Positions 31,801-39,834 of a stretch of 64,000 nucleotides of DNA are shown here, in pieces. The stretch is taken from the NCBI GenBank assembly GCA_951394045.1, contig OX595985.1, forward strand, positions 2,852,001-2,916,000. Direction: 5' to 3'. A model generated the notes under the pieces. The model was not told where the DNA came from, searched no databases, and saw only the letters and a list, made by a program, of their open reading frames with translations. The DNA comes from Nitzschia sp. DOCU1. Lineage: Eukaryota; Bacillariophyta; Bacillariophyceae; Bacillariales; Bacillariaceae. Numbering within the stretch: position 1 is the first letter of the stretch; every line of letters starts with the position of its first letter. Position numbers and translations under genes: made by a program.

Positions 31801-33040
31801 GTCATTAGAACATTGTGTCAGGGCAGAAGAAGAAACTCTCAGGATGGCTTGCACTATTGTTCGGAAACCTTCTACTATGTTTATGCAACATCCAGAGCTG
31901 GTAGAGCAATTCCTGGGTCTTATTAAAGACAATGCAACGTTTGCTCCATCATGGGACTCTACTATCATCCCTCACAATACTGTTCGTGTCTTTGGGAAGA
32001 AACAACCAGCAAAGAGAGAAAGACAAAGATTCATGTCCGATATGGTTAACAGATTGGAAAGGACTGGCACTGACTACATCTTACATAAAGCTACGGATCA
32101 GCAGATTCCAAGACAATCTCATGGAAAATGGGTTCCAGCTACAGAGACTGTAAGCCGGAGATTGGACCAAATCTGCAGGGAACCAGACACCCTACACTTT
32201 TTTGAAGGTGCTGTGTTCGAATGTTCTGAAAATACCAAAGAGGCAGCAGTCAGTTACACTCAACTTCTCCTGTTGGTTCAATTACCCACTCAGGACCAAT
32301 TGAATCAGAAGCAACCAATCACTTTCTTATGTGCTCCCCACGGCACTAAGGTTGTACCAGATGTTCCAATACCGGAACTGCTACTCTTCGGATGGCAGTG
32401 GGTTAGGATAGGTATGAATTCTTCCCGGCCATTGAAAATTCCTGGAACTCAATTGAGGGGCAGAAGATCTCAATATCGACTCAGACCAAGAACGACAGCA
32501 ACCATTCATCAGATTATGGGTAGCACACTTGGAACAGTTGCTTGTCAAATCAGTTCAACGCAGAGTGAGTTTGCTCTTTGGGAGAAAGGGCAGTTAGTGG
32601 TTCTCATATCAAGAACAAGCAAATTCCGTAACTTGATATTTGTTGGGGACAAGAAAAACATCCTGGACTCAATTTCATCCATCTTAGTTCGACGTTCCCT
32701 TTTTGATGAATACATTTGCCATGTGCTGGAGGTACTGAGAGGTAACGAGACTGGACAATTCCAGCCACTACAGATGTCAACCTTCCCTTTTCGAATTTGC
32801 GATACCTTGCAACACCAGAATGATTCAGGAGCATGCTATTTGCTTTGTAGTGTCAGATCTCCACAAACGACATACATTGGGCAGACAAGCAGAAGTATTG
32901 CTACAAGACTTTCGGAACACAACAGGGGCATTGGAGCTGTTCAAACTGCACCGCATCATTTGCGACCATGGACTCCTGTGGCTTATGTTTGTGGGTTCCC
33001 GAAAGATCTTTCTTCTCTTTTAAATTTTAAGTTTCAATGA
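25877..33040 (+). CDS. Helitron-type Rep-Pif1 helicase with C-terminal GIY-YIG-like domain
   Basis: 2387 residues, one exon. Residues 10-35 are an Asp run encoded by GAT repeats. Two Cys-x2-Cys pairs near residues 67-120 and a Cys-rich block near 770-785 (CPTKNCSSWLCQQCYKK) suggest zinc binding. The Rep nuclease shows FARFEYQDGEGNLPHLHMLI with the HUH motif H-L-H at ~1155, and KYVTK with the candidate catalytic Tyr at ~1334. The helicase has Walker A NGPPGVGKT (~1827), Walker B VLVLDEIGQ (~1910), LATYDESQLKPIEG, HQIMGSTLG and LVVLISRTSKFRNL, all of Pif1 type. Residues ~2315-2360 contain CYLLCS...TTYIGQTSRSIATRLSEHNRG, which matches GIY-YIG nuclease (Y-x-x, Y-I-G, catalytic Arg, H-N). It should nick, unwind and mobilise the element by rolling-circle replication. 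Helitrons with a fused AP-type endonuclease are known; this fusion I do not recall. The GIY-YIG part is short and lacks an obvious downstream metal-binding Glu. Confidence 0.88.
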   Translation: MEYIDWEATCDDDDDDDDDDNEDDDDDDSEDFYGSEVEHQIPNETVLYTASVGDQDTRHAHSDTLSCMLCKRSTVIVGNSFFQVYLETHNREQMSMRRKWCYLGADVVGSQFDLCQVCWQYLNKDNRKYALWKTSWAPYMYYMLKNLSSASRRKLWILLPREWQMQWHLIFRLDVGSVCREITKQKMEAAGKLQNTNPRQALGPMSEQVFDNPVVLCPWGCTEYVHKVGRIDIHAIFQRQLKTEEVIPFAASRYQRALYSRMDYCRASVEEYNAWLMNNEWKCLPAIALFSDGPYFCTCQHHNNGTSKIYFHAPRSFVPSLPSPISDQLSFGILKSRVLNAMRRGRFNTVYPTLELKARYGGIDSCSVGVVGDFSRKSALNLRNAAVSVAGRPDLKAYLDYLSATGRIDVSSAKAIAEVAGNLDETVLDTSGSTYMTLHDSLKLQQSHTISKSFTFRGNDCQPQWPVKRTFVHDSQCRYGGTIGILPQLKDENSQVDKKILWIMLGVIVLVPSVWENLAESISDDSWKVQLLLYCTRHCLPFPFRSSPAKLKLKIASVDKLTMSLAGQQGSLQYVYHEGDLFTRLGHLPGVQVSYIQDILGTISGVDPNINTIVYMCEEGVSTMPVFTMEDSREKWHLVCILETNDYQLRFSDIFYYRHQGFDGWWKQSREAMLPLCCEQTLSTEVNLSQVKLLIYTRELTQVRQQCLREYLSYVGCKANIRCAHHNMPLTVLPKLKGIPNYVHCYQAVENSNEEWCGRAVTYRCPTKNCSSWLCQQCYKKVDNNKELLVQPSEVDFEIDHRYYTSVYNEDATEPLQRDISQELTQLQDTTNVNVPQVLQESGTLNAWSIPTNDAGNHPHESIESINRRKGFSDPLRVPGHVIFNQCGTLLIREGSVLHGNRISNSIIQEIASTVPGHSIPTLYLEGMLFPSIFWKCLDSGSVVGAIPSPLLAQQSDVTRQGFASLEDHSNCRVTSVDCLSGTDIRYKCFLFDLLANVHLNGKDSRKIMNRGFQSNYNHCPNSRFLQAAINSKKIVRELTASEKEEESTIFLSVTCNQSKHPGVSILRHHINHIDLHGCQETLKKFDINVFGGCSLAEYRSQLDSGAAGLLLRNWLEKAIQFLTYLESNSSNFFGSVLRVFARFEYQDGEGNLPHLHMLICTREKPMTQEGRATLEAMVSGCVGNIVQDWEIPEFIARGLLQDANEYYEVKESGGIVLNHFCSERCLKWVGPGSNDYICKVVNNHLANCNPATHTYEVVNMAWHPEVEEIYKRLQLIDVNGKPNDLLLCIRHFPASLSSAAKFSPCHKILFIVFQGNQNIQIVFKYQNKTCLTKYVTKLEETNKVFLVALNGESTKFGLEMDFIARCDQKKHESKKVYGTSRTYMEIEHTLLGYAMSRNTATYIHISTKPLEERPGIKVKQQIKTVNQQRRRNGLPEATNPSDLASSDLPCGDTRNGYPAWRQFTPKQTIMVKDLYFNPISTDKVTLFSLRPPEVRIIVKQLEKYFQWFHIGDIVESCWIAEHLSSNLRKSCWIDACGHLVQIREEAIPELKTHVQTVSQDPFYASQEGFSTMCRWIEKICHLFQTHGQETGESNEEWDFVCTQIICRNGPERLLPTIVFPEVFPTNRTKFMLHLLLSLGHFDTELDLLGCSYRSVCANVNLIPATNISSSQAVDGILKKYLTEQLLHYPINSERVGKVTLEAHNLLNSALMENSSEIIESTALIPPCIYTKLQDSRKERFAAFMLQTKTNMARAIKNELKDLCPSPEQLVASTVSENCPFPHDLPATATQTSQSYEEHRKYAKILRETVDAYATPSHFRPKSTLLNGPPGVGKTFLSMYGAGYAMSIGLFVLSTALLSARAAELGGIHLHQLFCIKPGVSNPDDICEQAVRTLMHYPELVWLITHADVLVLDEIGQNSAQFFSGVEMISRTVRQRSDFMGGLLVLATYDESQLKPIEGLPFLTSPHVISSFRLLSLEHCVRAEEETLRMACTIVRKPSTMFMQHPELVEQFLGLIKDNATFAPSWDSTIIPHNTVRVFGKKQPAKRERQRFMSDMVNRLERTGTDYILHKATDQQIPRQSHGKWVPATETVSRRLDQICREPDTLHFFEGAVFECSENTKEAAVSYTQLLLLVQLPTQDQLNQKQPITFLCAPHGTKVVPDVPIPELLLFGWQWVRIGMNSSRPLKIPGTQLRGRRSQYRLRPRTTATIHQIMGSTLGTVACQISSTQSEFALWEKGQLVVLISRTSKFRNLIFVGDKKNILDSISSILVRRSLFDEYICHVLEVLRGNETGQFQPLQMSTFPFRICDTLQHQNDSGACYLLCSVRSPQTTYIGQTSRSIATRLSEHNRGIGAVQTAPHHLRPWTPVAYVCGFPKDLSSLLNFKFQ

Positions 33041-33204
33041 GAACAAGCCAGAAATCACCGAATAACTATGGGCATTGACTATACAGTACTGGACATTGCA
33101 AACCTTGCTTTCCCAATAATTACAGAACGAGATGACTTCCAACACATGGGTCTAAGGTTGGTGATAATGGTAAAAAATGCTTAAAGATTGAGAGTGCTGT
33201 ACAT

Positions 33205-34090
33205 TTGATGAGGGCGTTCACCATGTCCATGTTTTCAAAGTTCATTAGGCTGTATTTACAACACCCAAAACCTTATTAGCTAATGGTTTTGTAAGAAAAT
33301 GGGGTATTGACTCATGGTTGGAGACGAACTGCTGGTTAATTACTGATGTTTTATTCGGCTTCATAACACGGTGTATCTCGAGGGAATTTTCGTGTTATTT
33401 CCCGCGTTGATGGTTTTGAGAAATTTTGGAATCGTATTTACAAAGGGAAATGGGGTAGTGACGCATGGTTGGGTACAAACTGCTGGTTAATTACTGATGT
33501 TTTATTCGGCTTCATAACACGGCGTATCGCGGGGGAATTTTCGTGTTATTTCCCGCGTTGATGGTTTCGAGAACTGGTGGAATCATATTTACAAAGGGAA
33601 ATGGGGTATTGACTCATGGTTGGAGACAAACTGCTGGTTAATTACTGATGTTTTATTCGGCTTCATAACACGGCGTATCGCGCGGGAATTTTCGTGTTAT
33701 TTCCCGCGTTGATGGTTTGGAGAACTCGTGGAATCGTATTTCCAACGGGAAATGGGGTATTGGCGCGTGGTTTCATATAAACTGTTGGTTAATCACTGAT
33801 TTTTTATTCGGCTTCATAACACGGCGTATCGCGCGGGAATTTTCGTGTTATTTCCCGCGTTGATGGTTTGGAGAACTCGTGGAATCGTATTTCCAACGGG
33901 AAATGGGGTATTGGCGCGTGGTTTCATATAAACTGTTGGTTAATCACTGATTTTTTATTCGGCTTCATAACACGGCGTATCGCGAGGGAACTTTCGTGTT
34001 ATTTCCCACGTTGATGCTTTGGACAATTGGTGGAATCGTATTTACAAGGGAAAATCGGGTATTGAAGCATCAGTTTATACTAACTGTTGG
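33205..34090 (+). repeat. Iteron array C: leader plus five 151-base-type repeats
   Basis: Starts ~165 bases after the Rep-helicase stop with GAGGGCGTTCACCATGTCCA, almost the same leader as array A. CGGCTTCATAACACGG follows at about 33356, 33507, 33658, 33809 and 33960. In the third and fourth copies the second stem is perfect: CGCGGGAA (33681-33688) pairs with TTCCCGCG (33701-33708). Confidence 0.93.
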
Positions 34091-34140
34091 TCAATTCTTT
34101 TTTATCACATTTTATTTTCTTACTTCACTGAGGTACATAG

Positions 34141-35232
34141 TTAGTTGGTGCTCAGATTAATAGCTTCTTCACTTGCTTGAAAAAGGGAAAGATCAGCTGG
34201 GTTCACTGGGTAGACGGAAATTGGATGGTATTGTACCATTTCAGACATGTTAGTACCTTCAGCATCTCCAGTTCCATCTTTGACCTCGCTCAGTCTATAC
34301 CACCCAACAACACCCCATCCACTCCTGTCGTTGATGAAATTTACCATGTCATTAAAGCCATCCCGAATTGAACGTATGTTTACTCTGATATCTCTAGGTT
34401 TGATTGCTGCCACCATGGTACCATTTCTGAATGGCATCTGTGTGAAATCCCAAGAACAGAAATCAGCCCTGATTACACCACCACTAGCTGGCAAAGTCAG
34501 AGTGACTCTGATAACACACGAGCCCCCAACAGCTGACTGCGAATAGCAACCACAACGGTCTGCAGATGGCTTTTGCCGGTCACAGAATGTCCCTCCGCAA
34601 CAGTTCTCTATTACTGCTGCCCGGCTGACTCCAAGAGCTTGTGTTTGGATGAAAAAAGATTGATGATGATTGACAGACCGGGGGGGATCGAACTCAAACG
34701 TTAAAGCAGGACGGTTAATCGGAATGAGAGGCCATACTGTATCGATCTTCTGTACGTTTCCCTTGCAAGTATGGGTGATTGGATCTGGCTCACATAGGGC
34801 AAACCAATCTCCGACCTTTAGCTCCGACCGAAATGAAAGGCAATCTTGCCACAATAACTTCTCGCTTACTCCGCTGCTGTTGCTTTCAAACACAGCACAA
34901 CAGAGATTTGGGCAGGTTGGATCTGCAAAAGTCAACATACGCTGATAATTAACTGCAGCTTTGTTCCTCTTGGTGTAATTTCCTACACCTGGTCGCACAG
35001 AGATAGCCATATCTGGTCTTGATTGGCCATGCTTCACGGATAACAGCACCAGACATAACATCTTTTCGGAGGAGGCACCAATGTCGTTACTATACAACAA
35101 GTCCTCCAAACTCACATGGGTAAATTGAGACAGAGCATCACCATTACGTGTAGGGTACTTTGCCTGAGGAATGAAGATTCCATTATTGTCCAGCACTAAG
35201 GCTCTTCGACAATTTGGTTGCTGATGGGCCAT
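34141..35232 (-). CDS. Cys-rich protein, possibly OB-fold; element cargo
   Basis: 363 residues from the ATG at 35232 (a GTG lies just before it). The middle contains a Cys cluster at residues ~205-235: ENCCGGTFCDRQKPSADRCG then CYSQSAVGGSC, likely a structural zinc site. Before it, LCCAVFES...LKVGDWFALCEPDP is reminiscent of the beta-strand pattern of OB folds such as RPA subunits. Some Helitrons carry RPA-like single-strand DNA-binding proteins, so this role is attractive, but the resemblance is weak. No signal peptide or membrane segment. The gene faces the Rep-helicase gene and is separated from it by array C. Function unassigned. Confidence 0.6.
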   Translation of the reverse strand: MAHQQPNCRRALVLDNNGIFIPQAKYPTRNGDALSQFTHVSLEDLLYSNDIGASSEKMLCLVLLSVKHGQSRPDMAISVRPGVGNYTKRNKAAVNYQRMLTFADPTCPNLCCAVFESNSSGVSEKLLWQDCLSFRSELKVGDWFALCEPDPITHTCKGNVQKIDTVWPLIPINRPALTFEFDPPRSVNHHQSFFIQTQALGVSRAAVIENCCGGTFCDRQKPSADRCGCYSQSAVGGSCVIRVTLTLPASGGVIRADFCSWDFTQMPFRNGTMVAAIKPRDIRVNIRSIRDGFNDMVNFINDRSGWGVVGWYRLSEVKDGTGDAEGTNMSEMVQYHPISVYPVNPADLSLFQASEEAINLSTN

Positions 35233-35617
35233 CACTTAACAATTTCCTTGAAAAATGAAACTAAGGTCTCAAACCAACTCTGTTTCAGCGAGGTTACCAT
35301 TGTATTTCCCCCCCCCCTCTAGTAGGGTTATTTACAAGATTAGTATCCATATAATATTGTCCATGCTTGTATGTATTTTAAACTCAATCTACATATTGGG
35401 TAGGGATTATGTACCCTTTACATAAAAACTTCATGGGTACAAATGAAAAAATACCTGTTTGCGATAAATAACGGATATGATTGGCGTATGATTGGCGATC
35501 TACTCTAGCTAGCTAGTAACATTCTACAACTACTAGTACTAGCTCTTGGCGAGGTTTGCAAATGTACATTTCCTAACAGCCAGATACGAGGGGACAGAGG
35601 GAGTCACTATAAAGAGA

Positions 35618-36433
35618 ATGGTTCAAAGATCTTCTTCAAAACTACCGTTCTCTCCATTAACAATCATCATGACATCCGTAACCCACCGCAGCATCTCCCA
35701 TGCCCAAACAGCTAGCAGAATTGTGGAACAGTCTCCACAACCTACTAAGAAGCCAAAGTATGCCATAGCTACTGACCACCTTGTGCCAGAGAATCTGATG
35801 TACAATCAGACCAGCATCTATATGATGCCCCTAAGAGGAGGTCTGGACATCATCTATTTTGAAAATGCAAACGCTGAAGGTTTTGTTCAACCCTTGGTGA
35901 GCATTCTATTCAAAAATCCTGACAATATGGAAGATAAGGTAAAGCAAAACGACTTGCGAAAGATTACCAACATCGTCTATGTCATTCCGAAACGACTCGC
36001 CCCAAGAGTGAACGAGCCCAAGTGGAAGATAAAGACGCCTAACGAGAAGTACAAAGAACACTACTTTGTTCGTGTTTGCCCTCCAGAAGATAATACCCCC
36101 CAATCCCGCCACAATTGTTTGGAAGCCCTTGCCCAATTTCTCAACGAGCATCAAATACAAGAAGATATGAAGAAAGGACGGCAAGGATCAAAAGCCCAAT
36201 ACAAAGTTGCACCTGATCAACCTGATTACACAATGGACGATGAGAGGAAAGAACCATGGAATCATCGTTTCGTTGACAGTGATGTTGGCAGGCTCATGGC
36301 TAAGTTGATCAGGCCAATGCCAACAACCACTTTTTTCCATGAAGCTGACCAACGCTTTACCCAAACATTCTTTGCTGAACCCTACCCGTCTTATGCTCAG
36401 GAGAATTTTGGTTATGTCAACACTAACTGGTGA
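35618..36433 (+). CDS. Orphan protein, element cargo
   Basis: 271 residues from ATG at 35618 (MVQRSSSK); the frame is open further upstream to 35546 but without an ATG. No recognised domain. Visible features: a hydrophilic Ser/Thr-rich start, LIPxx-type strand regions (LRKITNIVYVIPKRLAP, YFVRVCPPED), a basic helix (NEHQIQEDMKKGRQGSK) and an aromatic C-terminus (TFFAEPYPSYAQENFGYVNTNW). The promoter region is divergent with the Cys-rich gene (385 bases apart) and includes a C-run at ~35308 and an AT-rich stretch. The mixed alpha/beta composition and intact length suggest a functional gene, unlike the decayed frames nearby. Confidence 0.55.
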   Translation: MVQRSSSKLPFSPLTIIMTSVTHRSISHAQTASRIVEQSPQPTKKPKYAIATDHLVPENLMYNQTSIYMMPLRGGLDIIYFENANAEGFVQPLVSILFKNPDNMEDKVKQNDLRKITNIVYVIPKRLAPRVNEPKWKIKTPNEKYKEHYFVRVCPPEDNTPQSRHNCLEALAQFLNEHQIQEDMKKGRQGSKAQYKVAPDQPDYTMDDERKEPWNHRFVDSDVGRLMAKLIRPMPTTTFFHEADQRFTQTFFAEPYPSYAQENFGYVNTNW

Positions 36434-36605
36434 GAACTAGTAATGCCTGGGCACTTCTACATAGTAACATTCTTCTATCTTGGTCAGATTTTGCCTAGCT
36501 GCTGGCACTGCCTGCAGGAGGCTTTGCCGAACTGTCAGGCAGTGCCTCCTATTTATAAACTCTGTACTCCAACACTCCACATCTCATCATGATTTTGTTG
36601 CATAT

Positions 36606-37721
36606 CTACAAGTGGATAGGTCTAGAAAAACTTTCCATAAGCTCATGGACCTTCCTTCGTTGTTGTGTGTCGTTGTGAATGGGTAATAAGGATGCATGTC
36701 CACCTTCGAACTTCTCCAGAAACTTGTTCTCCAACTCTACTTCCATAGCTTTTGATTTTGGAGTATAGCCAAAGTGACATAGTTCCTCCTGGGTAGAAAT
36801 AACCCCCTTTATGCACAAATTCCTGCTTCTTGTCTCTGGTAGCCAACTCAAACAGACATTTGCAGTGTAAATAAAGATCTCCCCCGTTCTCACAACCACC
36901 TGTTTAGTTGTGGGTTTACCACCTTTTGAATTCCAGACTTGGGCGAACTGTAAACTCCTATTCCCTTCCAGTGGAAAATAAAAGAACAAAGGAAAGCTTT
37001 CCAACGAGTTCTTTCCATTCTTCAGATCTTCTAACATAGTAGGAGAGATGCTGTAGCTAGGAACATACTCCGAATGAGATTCTTGATTAGGGTCAGCTGA
37101 AAACTCCAATCTGACTTTCATGAACTTCATCTCTGGAAAAAGCTCAGAAACAAGGCACTTTAAAAAGAACTCGCATCGATGCAGGCTTTTGACACTTTGG
37201 CCTTCCTCATGGTTTGCAAGTTTAGTGGAATAAAGAGGGATGCAAAACATTTCTCCCATGGTTCCTGGTATCTCATCCAACTGCATCTTGATGATAGGAT
37301 GCCAAACCAAACTCCAATCTAGAGTAACCTTACCAGAGAAGTCGATTCCTAACGGCAACTCCTCGACACTGCTCCTTCCGAGCTGCAAAAGGAGCCTGGC
37401 AAGAATTCTCTCTGATTCCCTTCCAAAAAGATAGTCAAACAATTCCGAGGAAAAACAGCTCCTTCCCAAGAAACTTTTCTTACTGTATAACGTGTTCTTA
37501 AACGCTTCACCTCGAAAAATATTCGTTATATACAAAGCTGCATCCATCAAGATATTCTTGCCCAGCCCAAGTTCTTCCTCATCAAGACGGACCAGGGGTT
37601 TCCAAAATACCTTAGCTCCGACAAACATCTGAAACGTCACTCTTTCTTTCTCTATCTTAGCCAGCTTTTTGGAACAAACTGCCTGTTTCTTCTTCCATTT
37701 ATCTCTGAATGTGCTGACCAT
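36606..37721 (-). CDS. Orphan protein, element cargo
   Basis: 371 residues from ATG at 37721. N-terminus is a basic helix (FRDKWKKKQAVCSKKLAKIEKERVTF), the rest mixed with no membrane segment. Landmarks are VLRLDEEELGLGKNI-type acidic turn at ~45, FGRESERILARLLLQLGRS at ~115, WSLVWHPIIKMQLDEIPG at ~145 and FPLFFYFPLEGNRSLQF at ~255. I recognise no family. The codon usage is AT-biased like the Rep-helicase gene. It converges with the 35618 gene (173 bases between stops) and is divergent from the 38144 gene. Confidence 0.58.
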   Translation of the reverse strand: MVSTFRDKWKKKQAVCSKKLAKIEKERVTFQMFVGAKVFWKPLVRLDEEELGLGKNILMDAALYITNIFRGEAFKNTLYSKKSFLGRSCFSSELFDYLFGRESERILARLLLQLGRSSVEELPLGIDFSGKVTLDWSLVWHPIIKMQLDEIPGTMGEMFCIPLYSTKLANHEEGQSVKSLHRCEFFLKCLVSELFPEMKFMKVRLEFSADPNQESHSEYVPSYSISPTMLEDLKNGKNSLESFPLFFYFPLEGNRSLQFAQVWNSKGGKPTTKQVVVRTGEIFIYTANVCLSWLPETRSRNLCIKGVISTQEELCHFGYTPKSKAMEVELENKFLEKFEGGHASLLPIHNDTQQRRKVHELMESFSRPIHL

Positions 37722-38143
37722 GGCAGGTTGGAAACAAACCTCTTAAGAAAAGTAACAACTGAAGAAATAACAACCAACCCAATGGGAAATGCTTCCTGAT
37801 GAGAAAAGAAATTTTGCGAGCGCCTGGCCCCCAGCAAGCATGGACTCCTCACCTACAGAACCTATGATACATATACATACCTATATTAATAGACTATTAT
37901 AGTTTATCTGACGTCATATACTCTCCATAATTTTCTTCTAAGTAATTTTAAAAATTTCGAGCATGCCAACTTCACCCATAGTATTTTCCCAAGCATGCCA
38001 TTCCCCCCACCATAGTAACCCGAGCATGCCAATTTTGCCATACTACCTCGAATTTGAGCCACAACCCACAAGACCTGCATCCAAAATTGAAATCCTCCAA
38101 GGTAATACGGCTTTATTGGGGAGGAACAGCACAAAACATCCTC

Positions 38144-39433
38144 ATGGTAGGCCGCACTTTGTGCACTTGTACCCTGATCATGCGGTCTACCCTTCTCCAT
38201 AAAGCTGGGAAAACATGCGGCCTTTCGCCCTCCAAAGCACTTGAATTGCTTAAAGCAGGAGGCTATCTCCCACCGGGACATAATACTCTCAGCCTTGCTT
38301 CTCTCACAAAGAAAGATAGGGACAGAATTATAACAGCTGCAAAATTGAAAAAAATTAATCCGAAGCATACAAAAATGGATCTCCTCCTTCTGCAGCTCAT
38401 CGTAGCAATCGCACCGGGCTTGGAACAGTGGTATGCAAAAAGGATTAAACAGCAGCAGATCCGTCGAGTCCCTCAGCATGGGTCCATCTATTACAAGCAC
38501 ATTTATGTGCAGCACATGAAAAGTCCAACTCACCAATTAACTTTGAAAATGTCTGACAAATTAAACTTCAAAGCTCCCTTGAGTGATGTTGACAACATCC
38601 ACCGTTACCTTTCCTTTGAAGTAACCACGGATTCTCTATTCTATACCTTCAAGGACTTTCACAAACTCCCACATGGAAGCGCACTTAACGAAGAACAGGA
38701 AGCTATATCTGAGGCCTTAACCAAGAGAGGAATCGAACATCTTCATGTCAGTCCTTCAACTTGCCAGAATGGAAAATACCTGGAGGATGAATATATCAAA
38801 GTTTTCTATCCAGTATCTGACGAATTAACAACCCTCAATGCTAATTTAGCTGGGGTAAATTGGTTTGCCTTCTTGGACTATGTCCTTCAACATGGGGAAG
38901 ATGCCTCCCCCAGAGATGAAACCAACAAAGGCTTGGGGGCCTTTGCCAAGAGAGCTACCTTTGGCTTCGGCCAAATCCAAAAATACAGTGCCAAATACCT
39001 GGGAAAGCCCATGCCCTTTCCCCTTCTAAAACATTTGAAGAAAGGAAGAACTCAGCTGCCAGAAGTTTTCCAGAAACAGCTTGCTACTGTGCTATCTTAC
39101 TCCCAGCAGCTCCTAGATACATGCTACCCTGAGCCAATCATGGAAAACCGACTGCGAACCCAGCTCTTTGCCAAGAAATTAAACATACTGCTTGGACTCC
39201 AACAATCTGCATCCAGGTTTGAATTTGTAGATATCTTTGTCGAAAGCCAAGCTGGTCTGAACCGACACATGGACTACAAAAACGACGACAGACCAGGCTA
39301 CAACTACGGTGCTTCCTACTCCAAAGTCCTCATGCACCAAATGAAGCTTTTCCGCATCAATTTTGTCATGACCTCTCGACGAAACTGCGGTGCAGCCTAC
39401 GATACTATCAGAGAGACTGAGCAACGATCATAA
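38144..39433 (+). CDS. Orphan protein with C-terminal H-x-D motif; element cargo
   Basis: About 429 residues from the first ATG (38144); the frame is open upstream to ~38054 without ATG, and an upstream exon is possible (CAAGGTAAT at ~38097 resembles a donor). Basic N-terminal half (KKDRDRIITAAKLKKINPKH) and a long central region without known domain. The C-terminal ~60 residues, FVESQAGLNRHMDYKNDDRP followed by GYNYGASYS, have an H-x-D pair in a context like the first iron ligands of 2OG oxygenases, and parallel the H-V-D of the 19567 gene. The distal His/Arg block is absent because the frame ends ~45 residues later, so an active oxygenase is unlikely. Lies just left of array D. Confidence 0.55.
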   Translation: MVGRTLCTCTLIMRSTLLHKAGKTCGLSPSKALELLKAGGYLPPGHNTLSLASLTKKDRDRIITAAKLKKINPKHTKMDLLLLQLIVAIAPGLEQWYAKRIKQQQIRRVPQHGSIYYKHIYVQHMKSPTHQLTLKMSDKLNFKAPLSDVDNIHRYLSFEVTTDSLFYTFKDFHKLPHGSALNEEQEAISEALTKRGIEHLHVSPSTCQNGKYLEDEYIKVFYPVSDELTTLNANLAGVNWFAFLDYVLQHGEDASPRDETNKGLGAFAKRATFGFGQIQKYSAKYLGKPMPFPLLKHLKKGRTQLPEVFQKQLATVLSYSQQLLDTCYPEPIMENRLRTQLFAKKLNILLGLQQSASRFEFVDIFVESQAGLNRHMDYKNDDRPGYNYGASYSKVLMHQMKLFRINFVMTSRRNCGAAYDTIRETEQRS

Positions 39434-39834
39434 TCTTTTAAAAACGACTAATAAATGCACTTCCTACTCTGCTTCAGCAATAACAAGGAGTTGCACCTTA
39501 ATCACTCTCTGTTAGACAGAAACTAAAATTTTCCTTATGAAATGAAATGTAGTCCCATCCCAACTGCCAGCTACCACCTTCGGATTCACACGTATTGACT
39601 GATTTGGGTTCATGAGTAATGGTGTTTCATAATCATTTAACCACAACCATGAGTCATTGTTTCCGAATTACACTCCAATTGCACCCCAACAGTCGGAAAA
39701 TACCTTCGTTTCCGAATTGCGGCATATTGCGCCAGTATTTACGTCTTCTTTTTTACTATTAAATCATGAATACATAGAAAGCGTCCGGCGTTATGTCAAA
39801 TACAAGGTGTGATTCCATCGCAACTGCAGCCCAC
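39434..39834. other. Intergenic, no gene seen
   Basis: About 400 AT-rich bases between the orphan gene and array D. No open frame with domain content. It contains CGTCAAATACAA-like words (39794, 39993, 40192) that recur between the array-D units. Confidence 0.4.
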
